NCBI RefSeq assembly: GCF_000411255.1
Contig: NZ_KE150412.1
Span: 3,204,842-3,268,841 of the forward strand
Source of the DNA: Paenibacillus sp. HGH0039
GTDB taxonomy: Bacteria > Bacillota > Bacilli > Paenibacillales > NBRC-103111
Length of the DNA: 64,000 nucleotides
Direction of reading: 5' to 3'
Shown: piece by piece, positions 56,285 to 64,000 of the stretch
Layout: every line of letters starts with the position of its first letter
Position numbering within the stretch: position 1 is the first letter of the stretch
Translations under genes and position numbers: made by a program
The notes under the pieces: model-generated
Told to the model about the DNA's origin: nothing
The model's database searches: none
The model's input: the letters and a program-made list of their open reading frames with translations, nothing else

Positions 56285-56993
56285 AACGTGGGCGATCTGC
56301 TCGAAAGAACTGCAGCTGTTTTTCTATTCGCCGACCTCGTATGTCGCATTCGCTTTTTATGTGCTGGTGTCGGGCATCATGTTTTACTTGAATTTTGTCA
56401 TGGTGCAGCCCAGCCTGATCGATATCCGGTATGTGGTCGGTAATATTACGTTCATTTACCTGTTCATCATCCCGCTGCTTACGATGCGTCTGGTGGCGGA
56501 TGAATTCCGTCACGGTACGGATGAGCTGCTGCTTACTTCACCTGCCGGAATCGGCGAAATTGTGCTGGGCAAGTACCTGGCCGCGCTTATCGTCCAGTTT
56601 CTGCTTACCATATGCAGTCTGGTTTATCCGCTGATCATGTCTGCCTTCGGCACGCTGGACCAGCCGGTCCTGTGGCTGTCATACCTCAGCATGTTCCTGC
56701 TGGGAGCGGCCATGATGGCGATCGGCCTGTTTGCCTCCACGTTATCCAACAACCAGATGGTGGCCGGGATTGCGGGTTTTGCCTTTCTTCTGTTTTTCTG
56801 GCTGATCGACTGGATGGCCGACGGATTCGGCGGCAAGTTCCGGGAATGGATTATCCAATTCTCGATGAGCGGCCGGATGGCCAATATGCAGAAGGGAATT
56901 CTTCAAGGAGCGGATATCCTGTTCTTCGTGACGCTTGCGGCCGTGTTCCTTATTCTCGGCATGCAGACCCTTGAAAGAAAACGGTGGAGGTGA
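56277..56993 (+). CDS. ABC-2 type permease (GldF-like)
   Basis: The 238-residue protein has six hydrophobic helices and the ABC-2 membrane fold. A cytoplasmic coupling segment reads MRLVADEFRHGTDELLLTSP, typical of the GldF/NosY type. It pairs with the ATPase encoded just upstream (8-base overlap) and precedes a GldG-like auxiliary protein. The GldA-GldF-GldG set was named in Bacteroidota gliding motility, but related operons occur in many non-gliding Bacillota and their role is unsettled. Confidence 0.9.
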   Translation: MRRTWAICSKELQLFFYSPTSYVAFAFYVLVSGIMFYLNFVMVQPSLIDIRYVVGNITFIYLFIIPLLTMRLVADEFRHGTDELLLTSPAGIGEIVLGKYLAALIVQFLLTICSLVYPLIMSAFGTLDQPVLWLSYLSMFLLGAAMMAIGLFASTLSNNQMVAGIAGFAFLLFFWLIDWMADGFGGKFREWIIQFSMSGRMANMQKGILQGADILFFVTLAAVFLILGMQTLERKRWR

Positions 56994-56998
56994 CAGCG

Positions 56999-58387
56999 AT
57001 GAAGAAATGGCTGCGCGGTACAAATACGGCGGTGATTTCAATCGCCGTCATCGGAATTTTTATTCTGCTGACCTTCTTTCTCCATTCATTGAAAGATTTT
57101 CAGCTCGACTTATCCAAAAACAAAATGTACACACTTTCGGATCAAACGCTGGGAACTCTCAAAGATCTGGGCAAGGACATTCATGTCACGGCTTTTACGA
57201 ATCCTCAGGAGGATCCGGATGGCGTGCTGACCCGCGAAGTGACGGATATGGTTCAGGAATACAGCAAACGTACGGGCAAGATTACGTATAATCAGTACGA
57301 CATGCTGAAAGAGCCCTCCAAAGTCCAGCAGTACGGTGTTCAGCAGAGCAGTCTTGTTTTTGAAAGCGGAAGCCAGAAAAAAGTGATCACCTTCCAGGAG
57401 ATGTTCACGGCCGGTCAAGGCTCCGGATCATATCAGTTTGCCGGGGAAGAGAAGATGACCCAGGCCGTCAAAAGCCTGACCAGCACCGAAAAACATACGG
57501 TTTATTTCTTATCGGGGCACCAGGAAATGACGCTCCAGGAAATGACCGTTTTGAAATCAAGCCTGGAGGGCGAAAATTACACGGTTAAAGACCTTAATCT
57601 ATACCGGGAAGGCAAGATTCCGGACGATGCCGACATGCTGTTTCTGATCGGTCCCCAAACCGATTTGAACGACAAAGAGGCCGAACTGATCAAGCAGTAC
57701 CTGAGCGGAAAAGGGAAGCTGTACGTTTCCCTGGGCTTCAGCCAGGAAATGGCGTCCAAATGGAAAAACATCGATGCCCTCATGAACACATACGGCGTCA
57801 AGGACCAGCATGCGGTCGCCATCGAAGCGAAGCAGAGCACTCTGTACGACCCGCTTACGATTATTCCCGAGTACGGGGATCACGACATCACGACAAAGCT
57901 GAAAAACTACAATCTCCTGACGATGATGTCGCTGGCAGTTGCCCTGAATGCTCAGGAAGAGGGCGACTTTAAAAGCACGCCGATCTTGAAGACGTCGGCA
58001 CAGGCTTACGGGGAAACGGATATCGCCGGGCTGATGAAATCCCAGACGAATCAGGACGACAAAGATGTGAAAGGCCCGCTCAACCTGGGCTATGCCGTAG
58101 AAGATAAAGACAGCAAGCCTAAGGCCGTCATACTCGGCGGTTCCACTTTCCTGATGGACCAAGAGATCAACGTGCAGGGCAACCGTGATTTTGCGATGAA
58201 CAGCATCGGATGGCTTCAGGAGAAAAAAGATCAGGTGACGATCCGCCCCAGACAGAATGAAGCGTATCAAACCGCTGCTTTAACGCCGGGGCAGGCCAAA
58301 ACGATCTTTTTCGTGGCGATCGTCTTTATGCCGCTGATCTTCCTGCTGCTCGGCGGGTTTATCTGGTGGAGGAGGAGAAAAGGGTGA
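56999..58387 (+). CDS. GldG-family ABC auxiliary protein
   Basis: The 462-residue protein has an N-terminal membrane helix (about 12-34), an extracytoplasmic GldG/ABC-transporter-auxiliary domain, and a C-terminal membrane helix (about 435-457) followed by the basic tail WWRRRKG. Characteristic segments are LDLSKNKMYTLSDQT near the N-terminus, VYFLSGHQE and ADMLFLIGPQTDL in the middle. ATG 56999 has GGAGGTG six bases upstream; an in-frame GTG at 56984 is less likely. Its stop overlaps the start of the DUF4340 gene by four bases (GTGA), so all four genes form one operon. Confidence 0.9.
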   Translation: MKKWLRGTNTAVISIAVIGIFILLTFFLHSLKDFQLDLSKNKMYTLSDQTLGTLKDLGKDIHVTAFTNPQEDPDGVLTREVTDMVQEYSKRTGKITYNQYDMLKEPSKVQQYGVQQSSLVFESGSQKKVITFQEMFTAGQGSGSYQFAGEEKMTQAVKSLTSTEKHTVYFLSGHQEMTLQEMTVLKSSLEGENYTVKDLNLYREGKIPDDADMLFLIGPQTDLNDKEAELIKQYLSGKGKLYVSLGFSQEMASKWKNIDALMNTYGVKDQHAVAIEAKQSTLYDPLTIIPEYGDHDITTKLKNYNLLTMMSLAVALNAQEEGDFKSTPILKTSAQAYGETDIAGLMKSQTNQDDKDVKGPLNLGYAVEDKDSKPKAVILGGSTFLMDQEINVQGNRDFAMNSIGWLQEKKDQVTIRPRQNEAYQTAALTPGQAKTIFFVAIVFMPLIFLLLGGFIWWRRRKG

Positions 58388-59304
58388 AAAAATTCGCGCC
58401 CGCGCTGCTTTTGATTCTCGTGTTTCTGGGCGGTCTCTGGTATGCCTGGAGCCAGGATTTTTTCAAGGAAAAACAAGCGGAGACATCCAAGCCTCTTGTC
58501 CATGTAAATGTTGCGGATGTCCAAAGTTTCTCTATCTTGAGCGGAGGCCAGCAGACGGAACTGGTCCGCAAGGACGGCGAATGGTCGATGACCAAGCCCT
58601 CGGCTGCCCCGCTTAATCCTAACTTGACCGAAGGCTGGATGGATTCTTTTAATTTACTGACACAGGAAAGGGTCGTCGAAGAGAAGGCGTCCGATCTGGC
58701 CAAATACGGGCTCGACAAGCCTTCATCCGTCTATAAAGTAAATCTTGCAGACGGTACTTCTCAGGAAGTGAAGGCCGGTTCGCCGACGCCGGTGGAAGGG
58801 TACGTCTATGTGCAGTTGGGAAGCTCTCCTGCCGTCTATCAAGTGGGAGAATCCTCGCTGTCCGTCTTGAATAAGTCGCCGCTGGATTTCGTGGAGACGA
58901 GTCCGGTGAAATTCGATTACGATCAGGTAAAAAGCGTCACGTTCTCCTGGAAGGATCATAAATGGTCCCTGACGAAGAACGAACCGGATAAATCGGCGGC
59001 CCAGTCTAAATGGAAGCTGCCGGATCGTGAGATCGAGGGAGCGGAGGCGACCCAGGTTCTGGATAAGCTGCTATTCATGAAAACGGAAGAAATGCCGAAA
59101 CGGGCCGCCGATGAGGCGATTAAGCCGGGGGAATGGACGCTGGAAATTGTCCGGACCGTGGATGGCAAAGAGATGAAAGATACGTACAGCGGCCGCTCCG
59201 ACGGCAAATCCGTATGGATTGCCAAGCAGGGCGGGGATTGGGCCTATGCCATTCCGCTGGCGGCTATGGAAGAAGCAGCGGCTTCTAATGTGAAAAAGGA
59301 ATAG
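58384..59304 (+). CDS. DUF4340 membrane-anchored protein
   Basis: The 306-residue protein has one N-terminal membrane helix (about 4-22) and an extracytoplasmic region made of two DUF4340-like repeats. Each has the pattern of a strand, FSI or VTF segment, then a tryptophan-containing turn (RKDGEWSMTKP, KDHKWSLTKNEP). The GTG start at 58384 follows GGAGGAGGAG by six bases and overlaps the GldG stop. DUF4340 proteins regularly follow GldG in genomes, suggesting they are part of the same envelope complex. Function unknown. Confidence 0.88.
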   Translation: MKKFAPALLLILVFLGGLWYAWSQDFFKEKQAETSKPLVHVNVADVQSFSILSGGQQTELVRKDGEWSMTKPSAAPLNPNLTEGWMDSFNLLTQERVVEEKASDLAKYGLDKPSSVYKVNLADGTSQEVKAGSPTPVEGYVYVQLGSSPAVYQVGESSLSVLNKSPLDFVETSPVKFDYDQVKSVTFSWKDHKWSLTKNEPDKSAAQSKWKLPDREIEGAEATQVLDKLLFMKTEEMPKRAADEAIKPGEWTLEIVRTVDGKEMKDTYSGRSDGKSVWIAKQGGDWAYAIPLAAMEEAAASNVKKE

Positions 59305-59350
59305 AGAATGCCGTCTGCATTCCCTCCGTTTATTAGACGGAAGACCCTGA

Positions 59351-59386
59351 AGAATAAAAGCGCACGATGCTTTTATTCTTTTTTTT
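59351..59386 (+). terminator. Terminator of the Gld-type ABC operon
   Basis: AGAATAAAAGC (59351-59361) pairs perfectly with GCTTTTATTCT (59369-59379), followed by a long T-run. Confidence 0.93.
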
Positions 59387-59438
59387 GCTGCGAGCTGCTT
59401 GTGCTAAGAGAAAATGAATCACATAGGACGGGTAAAAA

Positions 59439-59729
59439 ATGGGCATGCTAATAAAAATATCCGATCAGGGGGTTGAGGGAATGGCAATCAGTCATGCCGG
59501 CGAGCATCGTGTCGTTTACAAAGAAGAACATTTGGAAAGGGTCACTCTTCCCGAGCTTCAGTCGTTAGGTGACCTGATCCGTTTTGAACATACACTGGCC
59601 AAACGCTGTGCCGAAGAAGCGGAATCTTCCACGGATGTAGAGCTGCGGGAAGTGCTAGAGCAATTGGCCGTGCTCCGGCTCGGCTGTGCCCGGCAGCTTC
59701 TGGCCGCGCTGAGAAGCACGGAATTATGA
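59439..59729 (+). CDS. Hypothetical small helical protein
   Basis: The 96-residue protein is mostly charged helix after residue 35 (LQSLGDLIRFEHTLAKRC, then ELREVLEQLAVLRLGCARQ), suggesting a short helical bundle. I do not recognise a named family with certainty; the pattern faintly resembles spore-coat CotF-like or ferritin-like proteins. GGACGGG about seven bases upstream supports ATG 59439; ATG 59445 is also possible. It precedes a repeat-containing protein by 80 bases in the same direction, so the two may work together, perhaps in the spore coat (inference). Confidence 0.6.
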   Translation: MGMLIKISDQGVEGMAISHAGEHRVVYKEEHLERVTLPELQSLGDLIRFEHTLAKRCAEEAESSTDVELREVLEQLAVLRLGCARQLLAALRSTEL

Positions 59730-59809
59730 CTGGCACCTTAAATCTCAGGCTCTAAGCTGTAGAGGATCTTTATGAACAGACCGTATGAACTAAATGGAGG
59801 TGGCTGTAG

Positions 59810-61000
59810 ATGAAACAGGAACTTCAAACGGATCAAGCCGGAGAGAAGCAATGGGGGGCTGCCGAACGGACGATGGCCGATTTTAAAAGGCTTGCGTCCA
59901 GATACGCATCGGCCGCATGGGATGCCCGGCAGCCCGGCATTCGCGCTCTTTACCGCCAGCTTCTCCAGCAGACGCTGGATGATCAGGATAAGCTGTACAG
60001 GCTTCTGGCCGATCGCGGGGACAAGAAGAAGGTTCAAAACGCCAGTGGGGAAGACGTGCTGCAGGAGATTGCCAGCCACGACCGGGCGCTCTCCGAGCTG
60101 GAAGCCGCTATCCGGAAAGATTTTGCCGGAATAGAAGCGAAAGAAGCTGAAACAGGGGCGTCGCCGGAAGCGGTTCTGTATACAGCAGAGGCGGACAAAA
60201 CCACAGCCTTAGAACCTGTTACATACGAAGAGAAAGAACTTGAAATATTCGGAGAACGTCCCGATTACTATTCTTCTCTTTCCTCGTCTTCCGTCTATGA
60301 TTCTTCATACGGAGACGTCTACCATCCCGAGCCGTCAGTCTCGGAAGAGGAAGAGTCCGTTTCCGCGGAAGCGGCGGAAACGGGCTTGAGCGCGCTCGCT
60401 GCACCTGAGCAGCCCGCTCCCGCACCGGCGGCAAGCGCCGCCCCCGCGCCGATGGCGCCGTCGCGCTTTGGAGGCGCGCCCGCTTCCGCAGCGCCTGAGC
60501 AGCCCGCTCCCGCACCGGCGGCAAGCGCCGCCCCCGCGCCGATGGCGCCGTCGCGCTTTGGAGGCGCGCCCGCTTCCGCAGCGCCCGAGCAGCCGGCTCC
60601 CGCACCGGCGGCAAGCGCCGCCCAGCCGTACGCAGCTCCGCGCTCCCCGTACGGCGGCAGTCCTGCCACAGGCGGAGCGGTGCCTTACGGCACGCCTGCC
60701 GCGGCAGCGCCGCCCGTTGCCTACGCTTCCGGCGGGCCGGGGCCGTCCTACGGCGGCTTCCGCAGTCCGGCCCCGGCTTCGGCTCGCGAGCCTTACGGCC
60801 AGTCCCGGCCGCAGCCGGGTCAGCCCGCGCCAGGCGCTTACTCTGCCGGCCAGCCCCAGCGGTACGGGCAGTCTTACGCCCGCCAGCCGCAGCAGTCCAG
60901 CCCGACGCCAATCACGCCGCCATCTGCACAGCAGCCTTACAACTCCCCGTATAGGGGTGAGGGCGGCGGCAGGCCGCCTGCATATCGTCCGCTGGGTTAA
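59810..61000 (+). CDS. Pro/Ala-rich repeat protein with helical N-terminus (coat-like)
   Basis: The 396-residue protein has a helical N-terminal domain of about 115 residues (AAERTMADFKRLASRYASAA, then LYRQLLQQTLDDQDKLYRLL), reminiscent of CotF-type spore-coat proteins. An acidic Tyr/Ser stretch follows (about 140-185). Then comes a long disordered region: two full and one partial copies of a 30-residue Ala/Pro repeat, and after that Gly/Pro/Tyr/Gln-rich sequence to the end (GQSRPQPGQPAPG). No signal peptide is present. Such low-complexity, Tyr- and Gln-rich tails are common in spore-coat proteins that become cross-linked. The coat role is inference. Confidence 0.7.
   Translation: MKQELQTDQAGEKQWGAAERTMADFKRLASRYASAAWDARQPGIRALYRQLLQQTLDDQDKLYRLLADRGDKKKVQNASGEDVLQEIASHDRALSELEAAIRKDFAGIEAKEAETGASPEAVLYTAEADKTTALEPVTYEEKELEIFGERPDYYSSLSSSSVYDSSYGDVYHPEPSVSEEEESVSAEAAETGLSALAAPEQPAPAPAASAAPAPMAPSRFGGAPASAAPEQPAPAPAASAAPAPMAPSRFGGAPASAAPEQPAPAPAASAAQPYAAPRSPYGGSPATGGAVPYGTPAAAAPPVAYASGGPGPSYGGFRSPAPASAREPYGQSRPQPGQPAPGAYSAGQPQRYGQSYARQPQQSSPTPITPPSAQQPYNSPYRGEGGGRPPAYRPLG
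60401..60623 (+). repeat. 90-bp in-frame tandem repeats
   Basis: Units begin at 60401, 60491 and 60581 with a period of exactly 90 bases; the third is partial, ending near 60623. The first two are nearly identical in DNA, not only in protein, which points to recent duplication or slippage. Each encodes 30 residues starting APEQPAPAPAAS and ending FGGAPASA. Confidence 0.9.
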
Positions 61001-61060
61001 CCGCTCTGGCCCCGGTTTTTCGAATCCTGTCGGCAGCCTGGCACAATACAAGGTGCCGTC

Positions 61061-61092
61061 AAAAAAAACGCCTCCTCGAAAGGCGTTTTTTT
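61061..61092. terminator. Bidirectional terminator between the repeat protein and HNH genes
   Basis: Eight A residues and CGCCT pair with AGGCG and eight T residues around CCTCGAA. The T-run abuts the stop codon of the minus-strand HNH gene, so both genes end in the same hairpin. Confidence 0.93.
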
Positions 61093-61391
61093 TATTGCCG
61101 CAATTCCCGGGACTTGCGGACTCGGGGAAGTGACGCCGATGGCTGTTTACGGATCCACTTCAGGAAAGCCCGCATCCGTTCATCGCCGCGCAGTGCATCA
61201 AGCGTATGCAGATCCCGCTCCAGCTGTTCGTTCGTAAACAGGGCGTGAATCTGCTTGTGGCAAGGAATGCAAAGCATAGCCGTAGGCAGAAAGGTGCCTC
61301 CTTTTTCCTTCGGAGTCAAGTGATGTTCGGTCCGTTTCACCTCGTGGCGTCCACATAATTCGCAGGTTCCCTGCTCTCTCTTTTTAACCAT
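61092..61391 (-). CDS. HNH-family nuclease domain protein
   Basis: The 99-residue protein contains a compact HNH motif with a probable zinc ribbon: CELCGRHEVKRTEHHLTP followed by LCIPCHKQIHALF, where the two CxxC pairs and the His residues would hold zinc and the catalytic metal. Stand-alone HNH proteins of this size occur widely as nucleases of unknown purpose. ATG 61391 with GAGAGGTG upstream is preferred over ATG 61415. There is no neighbouring methylase, toxin or phage gene to suggest a role. Confidence 0.85.
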   Translation of the reverse strand: MVKKREQGTCELCGRHEVKRTEHHLTPKEKGGTFLPTAMLCIPCHKQIHALFTNEQLERDLHTLDALRGDERMRAFLKWIRKQPSASLPRVRKSRELRQ

Positions 61392-61535
61392 ATTCACCTC
61401 TCCCTTCCGGTGCATTTTCGCCGTTTACAGTATTCCCTTGCCGAAGATGCTGGCATGTTTCCTCATTGCGCCACATATACAAGTTACAGGGATGTCCCTC
61501 CCGGCCATTATATTAATCAAAGGAGTGTCTAAATC

Positions 61536-61958
61536 ATGCGTAAAATAAGCGGTAAAAGATCTTTTGTGCTCATGCTTCTCCTCATCTTTGCCTGCAGCGG
61601 GGCCTTAACGGCATGCGGCTTTCAGAACAAATCGGAGCAGGTCGGCAGTTCGGCCGTTTCAGGCGCGGCCCCGACTATTGACGCAACCTTAACGCAGGAA
61701 GGCACATCCGCCGTTATTTCCTACAAGGTCAGCAATTTGACGATCGCAGGCGACAGCATGGGAGCAGCGCCCAAACAAGGCGAAGGCCATCTCCACATTT
61801 ACGTGGATGGCGTTCAGAAAGCCATGCTGAAGACAGACGCCCCGGTCCGCCTGGAAAACATCCCTCCGGGCAAACATACGATCAAACTGTCCCTCCAGCA
61901 GAACGATCATGTTCCTTTAAATGTGGAAAAAGTATTCGATGTAACGATTAAAAAGTAA
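61536..61958 (+). CDS. Small secreted lipoprotein
   Basis: The 140-residue protein has a signal sequence ending in the lipobox LTAC, with Cys at about residue 27, so it should be lipid-anchored to the outer face of the membrane. The mature part is a single beta-rich domain with GHLHIYVDGVQKAML, NIPPGKHTIKLSLQQNDH and VFDVTIKK. That pattern is shared with small extracytoplasmic domains of the DUF4399/cupredoxin-like type, in which His residues could bind metal. Function unknown. An AAAGGAG ribosome-binding site lies upstream; a terminator follows. Confidence 0.8.
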   Translation: MRKISGKRSFVLMLLLIFACSGALTACGFQNKSEQVGSSAVSGAAPTIDATLTQEGTSAVISYKVSNLTIAGDSMGAAPKQGEGHLHIYVDGVQKAMLKTDAPVRLENIPPGKHTIKLSLQQNDHVPLNVEKVFDVTIKK

Positions 61959-62002
61959 ACCGGACCTTTCAAGGCCTACATAACCGGGTATCCCGAGAAG
62001 CC

Positions 62003-62047
62003 GAAACCGGACGAACCTCGCGTTCGGACCGGTTTCTTTTTTTATTT
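62003..62047 (+). terminator. Terminator after the lipoprotein gene
   Basis: GAAACCGG and CGAAC pair with GTTCG and CCGGTTTC around CTCGC, followed by seven T residues. Confidence 0.92.
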
Positions 62048-62110
62048 TTCCCGGCTTTAAGCGTGGGCTTCCTTTCACTCCCACCTCTCAAAATGGAAGT
62101 TCCTCTTTCG

Positions 62111-62124
62111 CGAACGTACATTCC
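62111..62124 (+). promoter_or_regulatory. LexA (DinR) box upstream of pcrB-pcrA
   Basis: CGAACGTACATTCC matches the Gram-positive SOS box CGAACRNRYGTTYC at 13 of 14 positions. A TATAAT lies at 62130-62135 just downstream, so the box would sit between -35 and -10 of a weak promoter. SOS control of the pcrB-pcrA-ligA operon is consistent with its repair role; binding is inferred. Confidence 0.6.
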
Positions 62125-62157
62125 TGTTTTATAATAAAAAGAGGTCTGTTTCCTGAT

Positions 62158-62186
62158 TTGACACACCCGGACGCGTAGCATAGACT
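62158..62186 (+). promoter_or_regulatory. Promoter of pcrB-pcrA
   Basis: TTGACA at 62158-62163, 17 bases, TAGACT at 62181-62186. It lies downstream of the LexA box, so the operon may have a constitutive and an SOS-linked promoter. Confidence 0.6.
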
Positions 62187-62251
62187 GAGGGTATTGAAGT
62201 GCAGACAGGCGGCTTATTTACGCCTATGCTTGAGCGGAGGGAAGAAACGTT

Positions 62252-62938
62252 TTGATCGTAGACAGCTCAACCTGGAAACATGTGTTTAAGCTCGACCCCG
62301 ACCGGGAAATAGCCGACGAGGCTCTGGAGCGTATTTGCTTGTCCGGCACCGATGCCATTCTTGTCGGCGGCTCGTCCGGTGTAACGTTTGACAATACCGT
62401 GGATCTGCTTGCTCGGATACGCGGATTTGAAGTGCCCTGCATATTGGAAGTGTCCGATGCGGAAGCGATTGTGCCGGGCTTTGACCTGTTTTTTATCCCG
62501 ATGGTGCTTAATGCCGGAGATCCCCAGTGGATTCTCGGACGGCATCACGAGGCGCTCAAAGAATACGGGGCTATCATGGACTGGAATGAAATTCTAGTCG
62601 AAGGCTATGTCATTCTGAACGGGGAATCTACCGCCGCGAAAGTGACGTCAGCCCGTACGGACCTGACCGAGCGTGACGTTGTGGCTTATGCCCGTATGGC
62701 GGAGCATCTGTTGCGGCTGCCCATTTTTTATGTGGAATACAGCGGAACTTTCGGCGATATGGAGCTTGTCAGAAGGACGAGACGTGTCCTCGAAGGCACC
62801 CGGCTTTTCTACGGCGGCGGCATTGACGGTCCCGAGAAAGCCAAGCTGGCGGCCGAAGCCGCCGATACGATTGTGGTCGGCAACCTTATATATGAAGATT
62901 TGGACCTGGCGCTGGAAACAGTGCGGGCGTTGATATAA
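62252..62938 (+). CDS. pcrB: Heptaprenylglyceryl phosphate synthase
   Basis: PcrB is a TIM-barrel prenyltransferase that joins heptaprenyl diphosphate to glycerol-1-phosphate, giving an archaeal-type ether lipid precursor in Bacillales. The 228-residue protein has the family motifs KLDPDREI near the N-terminus, [10 protein letters not shown] (phosphate binding), [18 protein letters not shown] and [16 protein letters not shown] start with GGAGGGAAG about eight bases upstream is used. It is followed by pcrA 50 bases later, the normal Bacillales order. No glycerol-1-phosphate dehydrogenase gene is in the window. Confidence 0.95.
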   Translation: MIVDSSTWKHVFKLDPDREIADEALERICLSGTDAILVGGSSGVTFDNTVDLLARIRGFEVPCILEVSDAEAIVPGFDLFFIPMVLNAGDPQWILGRHHEALKEYGAIMDWNEILVEGYVILNGESTAAKVTSARTDLTERDVVAYARMAEHLLRLPIFYVEYSGTFGDMELVRRTRRVLEGTRLFYGGGIDGPEKAKLAAEAADTIVVGNLIYEDLDLALETVRALI

Positions 62939-62988
62939 ACAAGCGGGGATCGGTTTCGGCCGCTCAGCCGTGGAAGGAAGGTAATTTC

Positions 62989-64000
62989 ATGATTGATATA
63001 CAGCAAGCCGTTCAGAAGCTCAACCCTCAGCAGCGTAAAGCCGTGGAAGCGACCGAAGGGCCTCTTCTCATTATGGCGGGAGCGGGGAGCGGCAAGACCC
63101 GGGTGTTGACCCACAGAATCGCGTATCTGATCGGAGCGAAACGGGTGGCCCCTTGGAGCATTCTGGCCATCACGTTTACCAACAAAGCCGCACGTGAAAT
63201 GCGTGAACGGGTCGAACAGCTTGTGGGCCCGTCCGCGAACGACATCTGGGTCTCCACGTTCCACTCCATGTGTGTGCGGATTCTCCGCCGCGATATCGAC
63301 CGGATCGGGTTCACTTCGAATTTTTCCATCCTGGATTCCGGCGATCAATTATCCGTTATTAAAACTTGCATGAAAGAGCTCAACATCGATACAAAGAAAT
63401 TCGAGCCCAAAGCCGTTCAGGCCGCACTCAGCACAGCCAAGAACGAACTGATCACCCCTCAGCGTTTTGAGCAGAAGATCGGGGATTATTTTGACGGTCT
63501 GGTGGCCAAAGTCTATACCCTGTACCAGAAAAAACTTAAAAGCAACAACTCCCTGGATTTCGACGATCTCATAATGGCGACGATCCAGCTTTTTACCGAT
63601 GTGCCTGAAGTTCTGGACTTTTATCAAAATAAATTCCGCTTCATTCACGTGGATGAGTATCAGGATACGAACCGCGCCCAGTATATGCTGTGCCAGATGC
63701 TGGCGGACAAATCCAAGAATCTCTGTGTCGTAGGTGACTCCGACCAATCGATTTACCGTTGGCGGGGAGCGGACATAACGAATATCCTCAACTTCGAGGA
63801 AGATTATCCGAACGCCACGACCATTTTGCTGGAGCAGAATTACCGCTCCACTTCGACCATTCTGCAGGCGGCCAATAAGGTGATCGGCAACAACACGGGC
63901 CGCAAAGCCAAGAATCTCTGGACCGACAAAGGCGAAGGCAGCAAAATCCGGGTATACCAGGCGGATTCCGAGCATGACGAGGGGTATTTTATCGCCGGTG
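62989..64000 (+). CDS. pcrA: ATP-dependent DNA helicase PcrA, N-terminal part (runs off the window)
   Basis: The frame from ATG 62989 stays open to the end of the window, giving the first ~337 residues of an expected ~750. Superfamily-1 helicase motifs are in order: Q-motif LNPQQRKAV, Walker [10 protein letters not shown] (about 29-37), motif Ia [11 protein letters not shown], motif [10 protein letters not shown], motif [17 protein letters not shown] and motif [10 protein letters not shown]. PcrA is the essential 3'-5' helicase that removes RecA filaments and clears replication forks of transcription complexes. GAAGGAAGG precedes the ATG. It follows pcrB closely; ligA would be expected next, beyond the edge. 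Confidence 0.97.
   Translation, partial: MIDIQQAVQKLNPQQRKAVEATEGPLLIMAGAGSGKTRVLTHRIAYLIGAKRVAPWSILAITFTNKAAREMRERVEQLVGPSANDIWVSTFHSMCVRILRRDIDRIGFTSNFSILDSGDQLSVIKTCMKELNIDTKKFEPKAVQAALSTAKNELITPQRFEQKIGDYFDGLVAKVYTLYQKKLKSNNSLDFDDLIMATIQLFTDVPEVLDFYQNKFRFIHVDEYQDTNRAQYMLCQMLADKSKNLCVVGDSDQSIYRWRGADITNILNFEEDYPNATTILLEQNYRSTSTILQAANKVIGNNTGRKAKNLWTDKGEGSKIRVYQADSEHDEGYFIAG

Noticed and set aside
60401-60623. Possible CRISPR array
   Set aside because: The units are contiguous 90-base in-frame repeats without spacers and lie inside a coding sequence.
60335-61051. Arg/Gly-rich frames antisense to the coat-like gene
   Set aside because: Product of the GC-rich repeats read backward; no start signals.

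Overview
The window is a contiguous chromosomal segment of a Gram-positive, flagellated, probably spore-forming Bacillota bacterium, most likely Paenibacillus or a close relative. The basis is established family knowledge plus gene order: csp-hpf-secA-prfB-yitT, ftsEX with ctpB and a minJ-like gene ahead of uvrB-uvrA, pcrB-pcrA, a T-box in front of an alpha2-type glyS, LexA (DinR)-type operators, and consensus sigma-A and one sigma-D-like promoter. Most of the window is moderately GC-rich; the first ~0.9 kb is clearly AT-rich and looks like the end of a surface or flagellin glycosylation island.

Layout. 0-1.7 kb: 3' part of a glycosyltransferase and an FkbM methyltransferase, followed by a cluster of DnaA-box-like 9-mers. 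1.9-7.2 kb: cold-shock protein, hibernation factor Hpf, SecA and RF2 (with its programmed +1 frameshift). 7.8-8.7 kb: YitT membrane protein. 8.9-17.2 kb: a complete arginine operon argCJBDFGH behind a promoter overlapped by two ARG boxes. 17.3-18.7 kb: VanW/G5 protein on the minus strand. 19-24.9 kb: ftsE-ftsX-M23 hydrolase-ctpB and a MinJ-like protein (cell-wall hydrolase control and division-site topology). 25.1-26.8 kb: flagellar stator pair. 27-32.4 kb: uvrB and uvrA. 32.7-35.8 kb: siroheme sulfite/nitrite reductase, a small membrane protein and a sugar isomerase/epimerase. 36-43 kb: the most unusual locus, a minus-strand operon resembling dlt. 43.2-49.8 kb: chemoreceptor, T-box/glyS, modular GH18 chitinase. 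50-54.6 kb: U32 protein (RlhA type) and an ECF sigma factor/DUF4179 pair. 54.9-59.3 kb: Gld-type ABC complex with a DUF4340 protein. 59.4-61 kb: two coat-like proteins, one with 90-bp tandem repeats. 61-64 kb: HNH protein, lipoprotein, pcrB and the 5' part of pcrA.

The operon at 43.04-35.96 kb is the best candidate for an undescribed system. It encodes a carrier protein with a phosphopantetheine serine, a truncated seryl-tRNA-synthetase-like amino acid:[carrier protein] ligase, a membrane-anchored SGNH protein (DltD position), a 36-residue microprotein ending in the DltX motif FxYxxF, and an MBOAT acyltransferase (DltB position). It is led by a large exported FG-GAP protein. The enzyme that loads the carrier (DltA, an adenylation-domain ligase in classical dlt) appears to be replaced by a class-II aminoacyl-tRNA-synthetase fold. 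I infer a pathway that puts an amino acid, perhaps glycine or alanine, on an extracellular polymer. The parts are recognisable from sequence; substrate and acceptor are inference.

No rRNA, tRNA, CRISPR array, insertion sequence or prophage was recognised.
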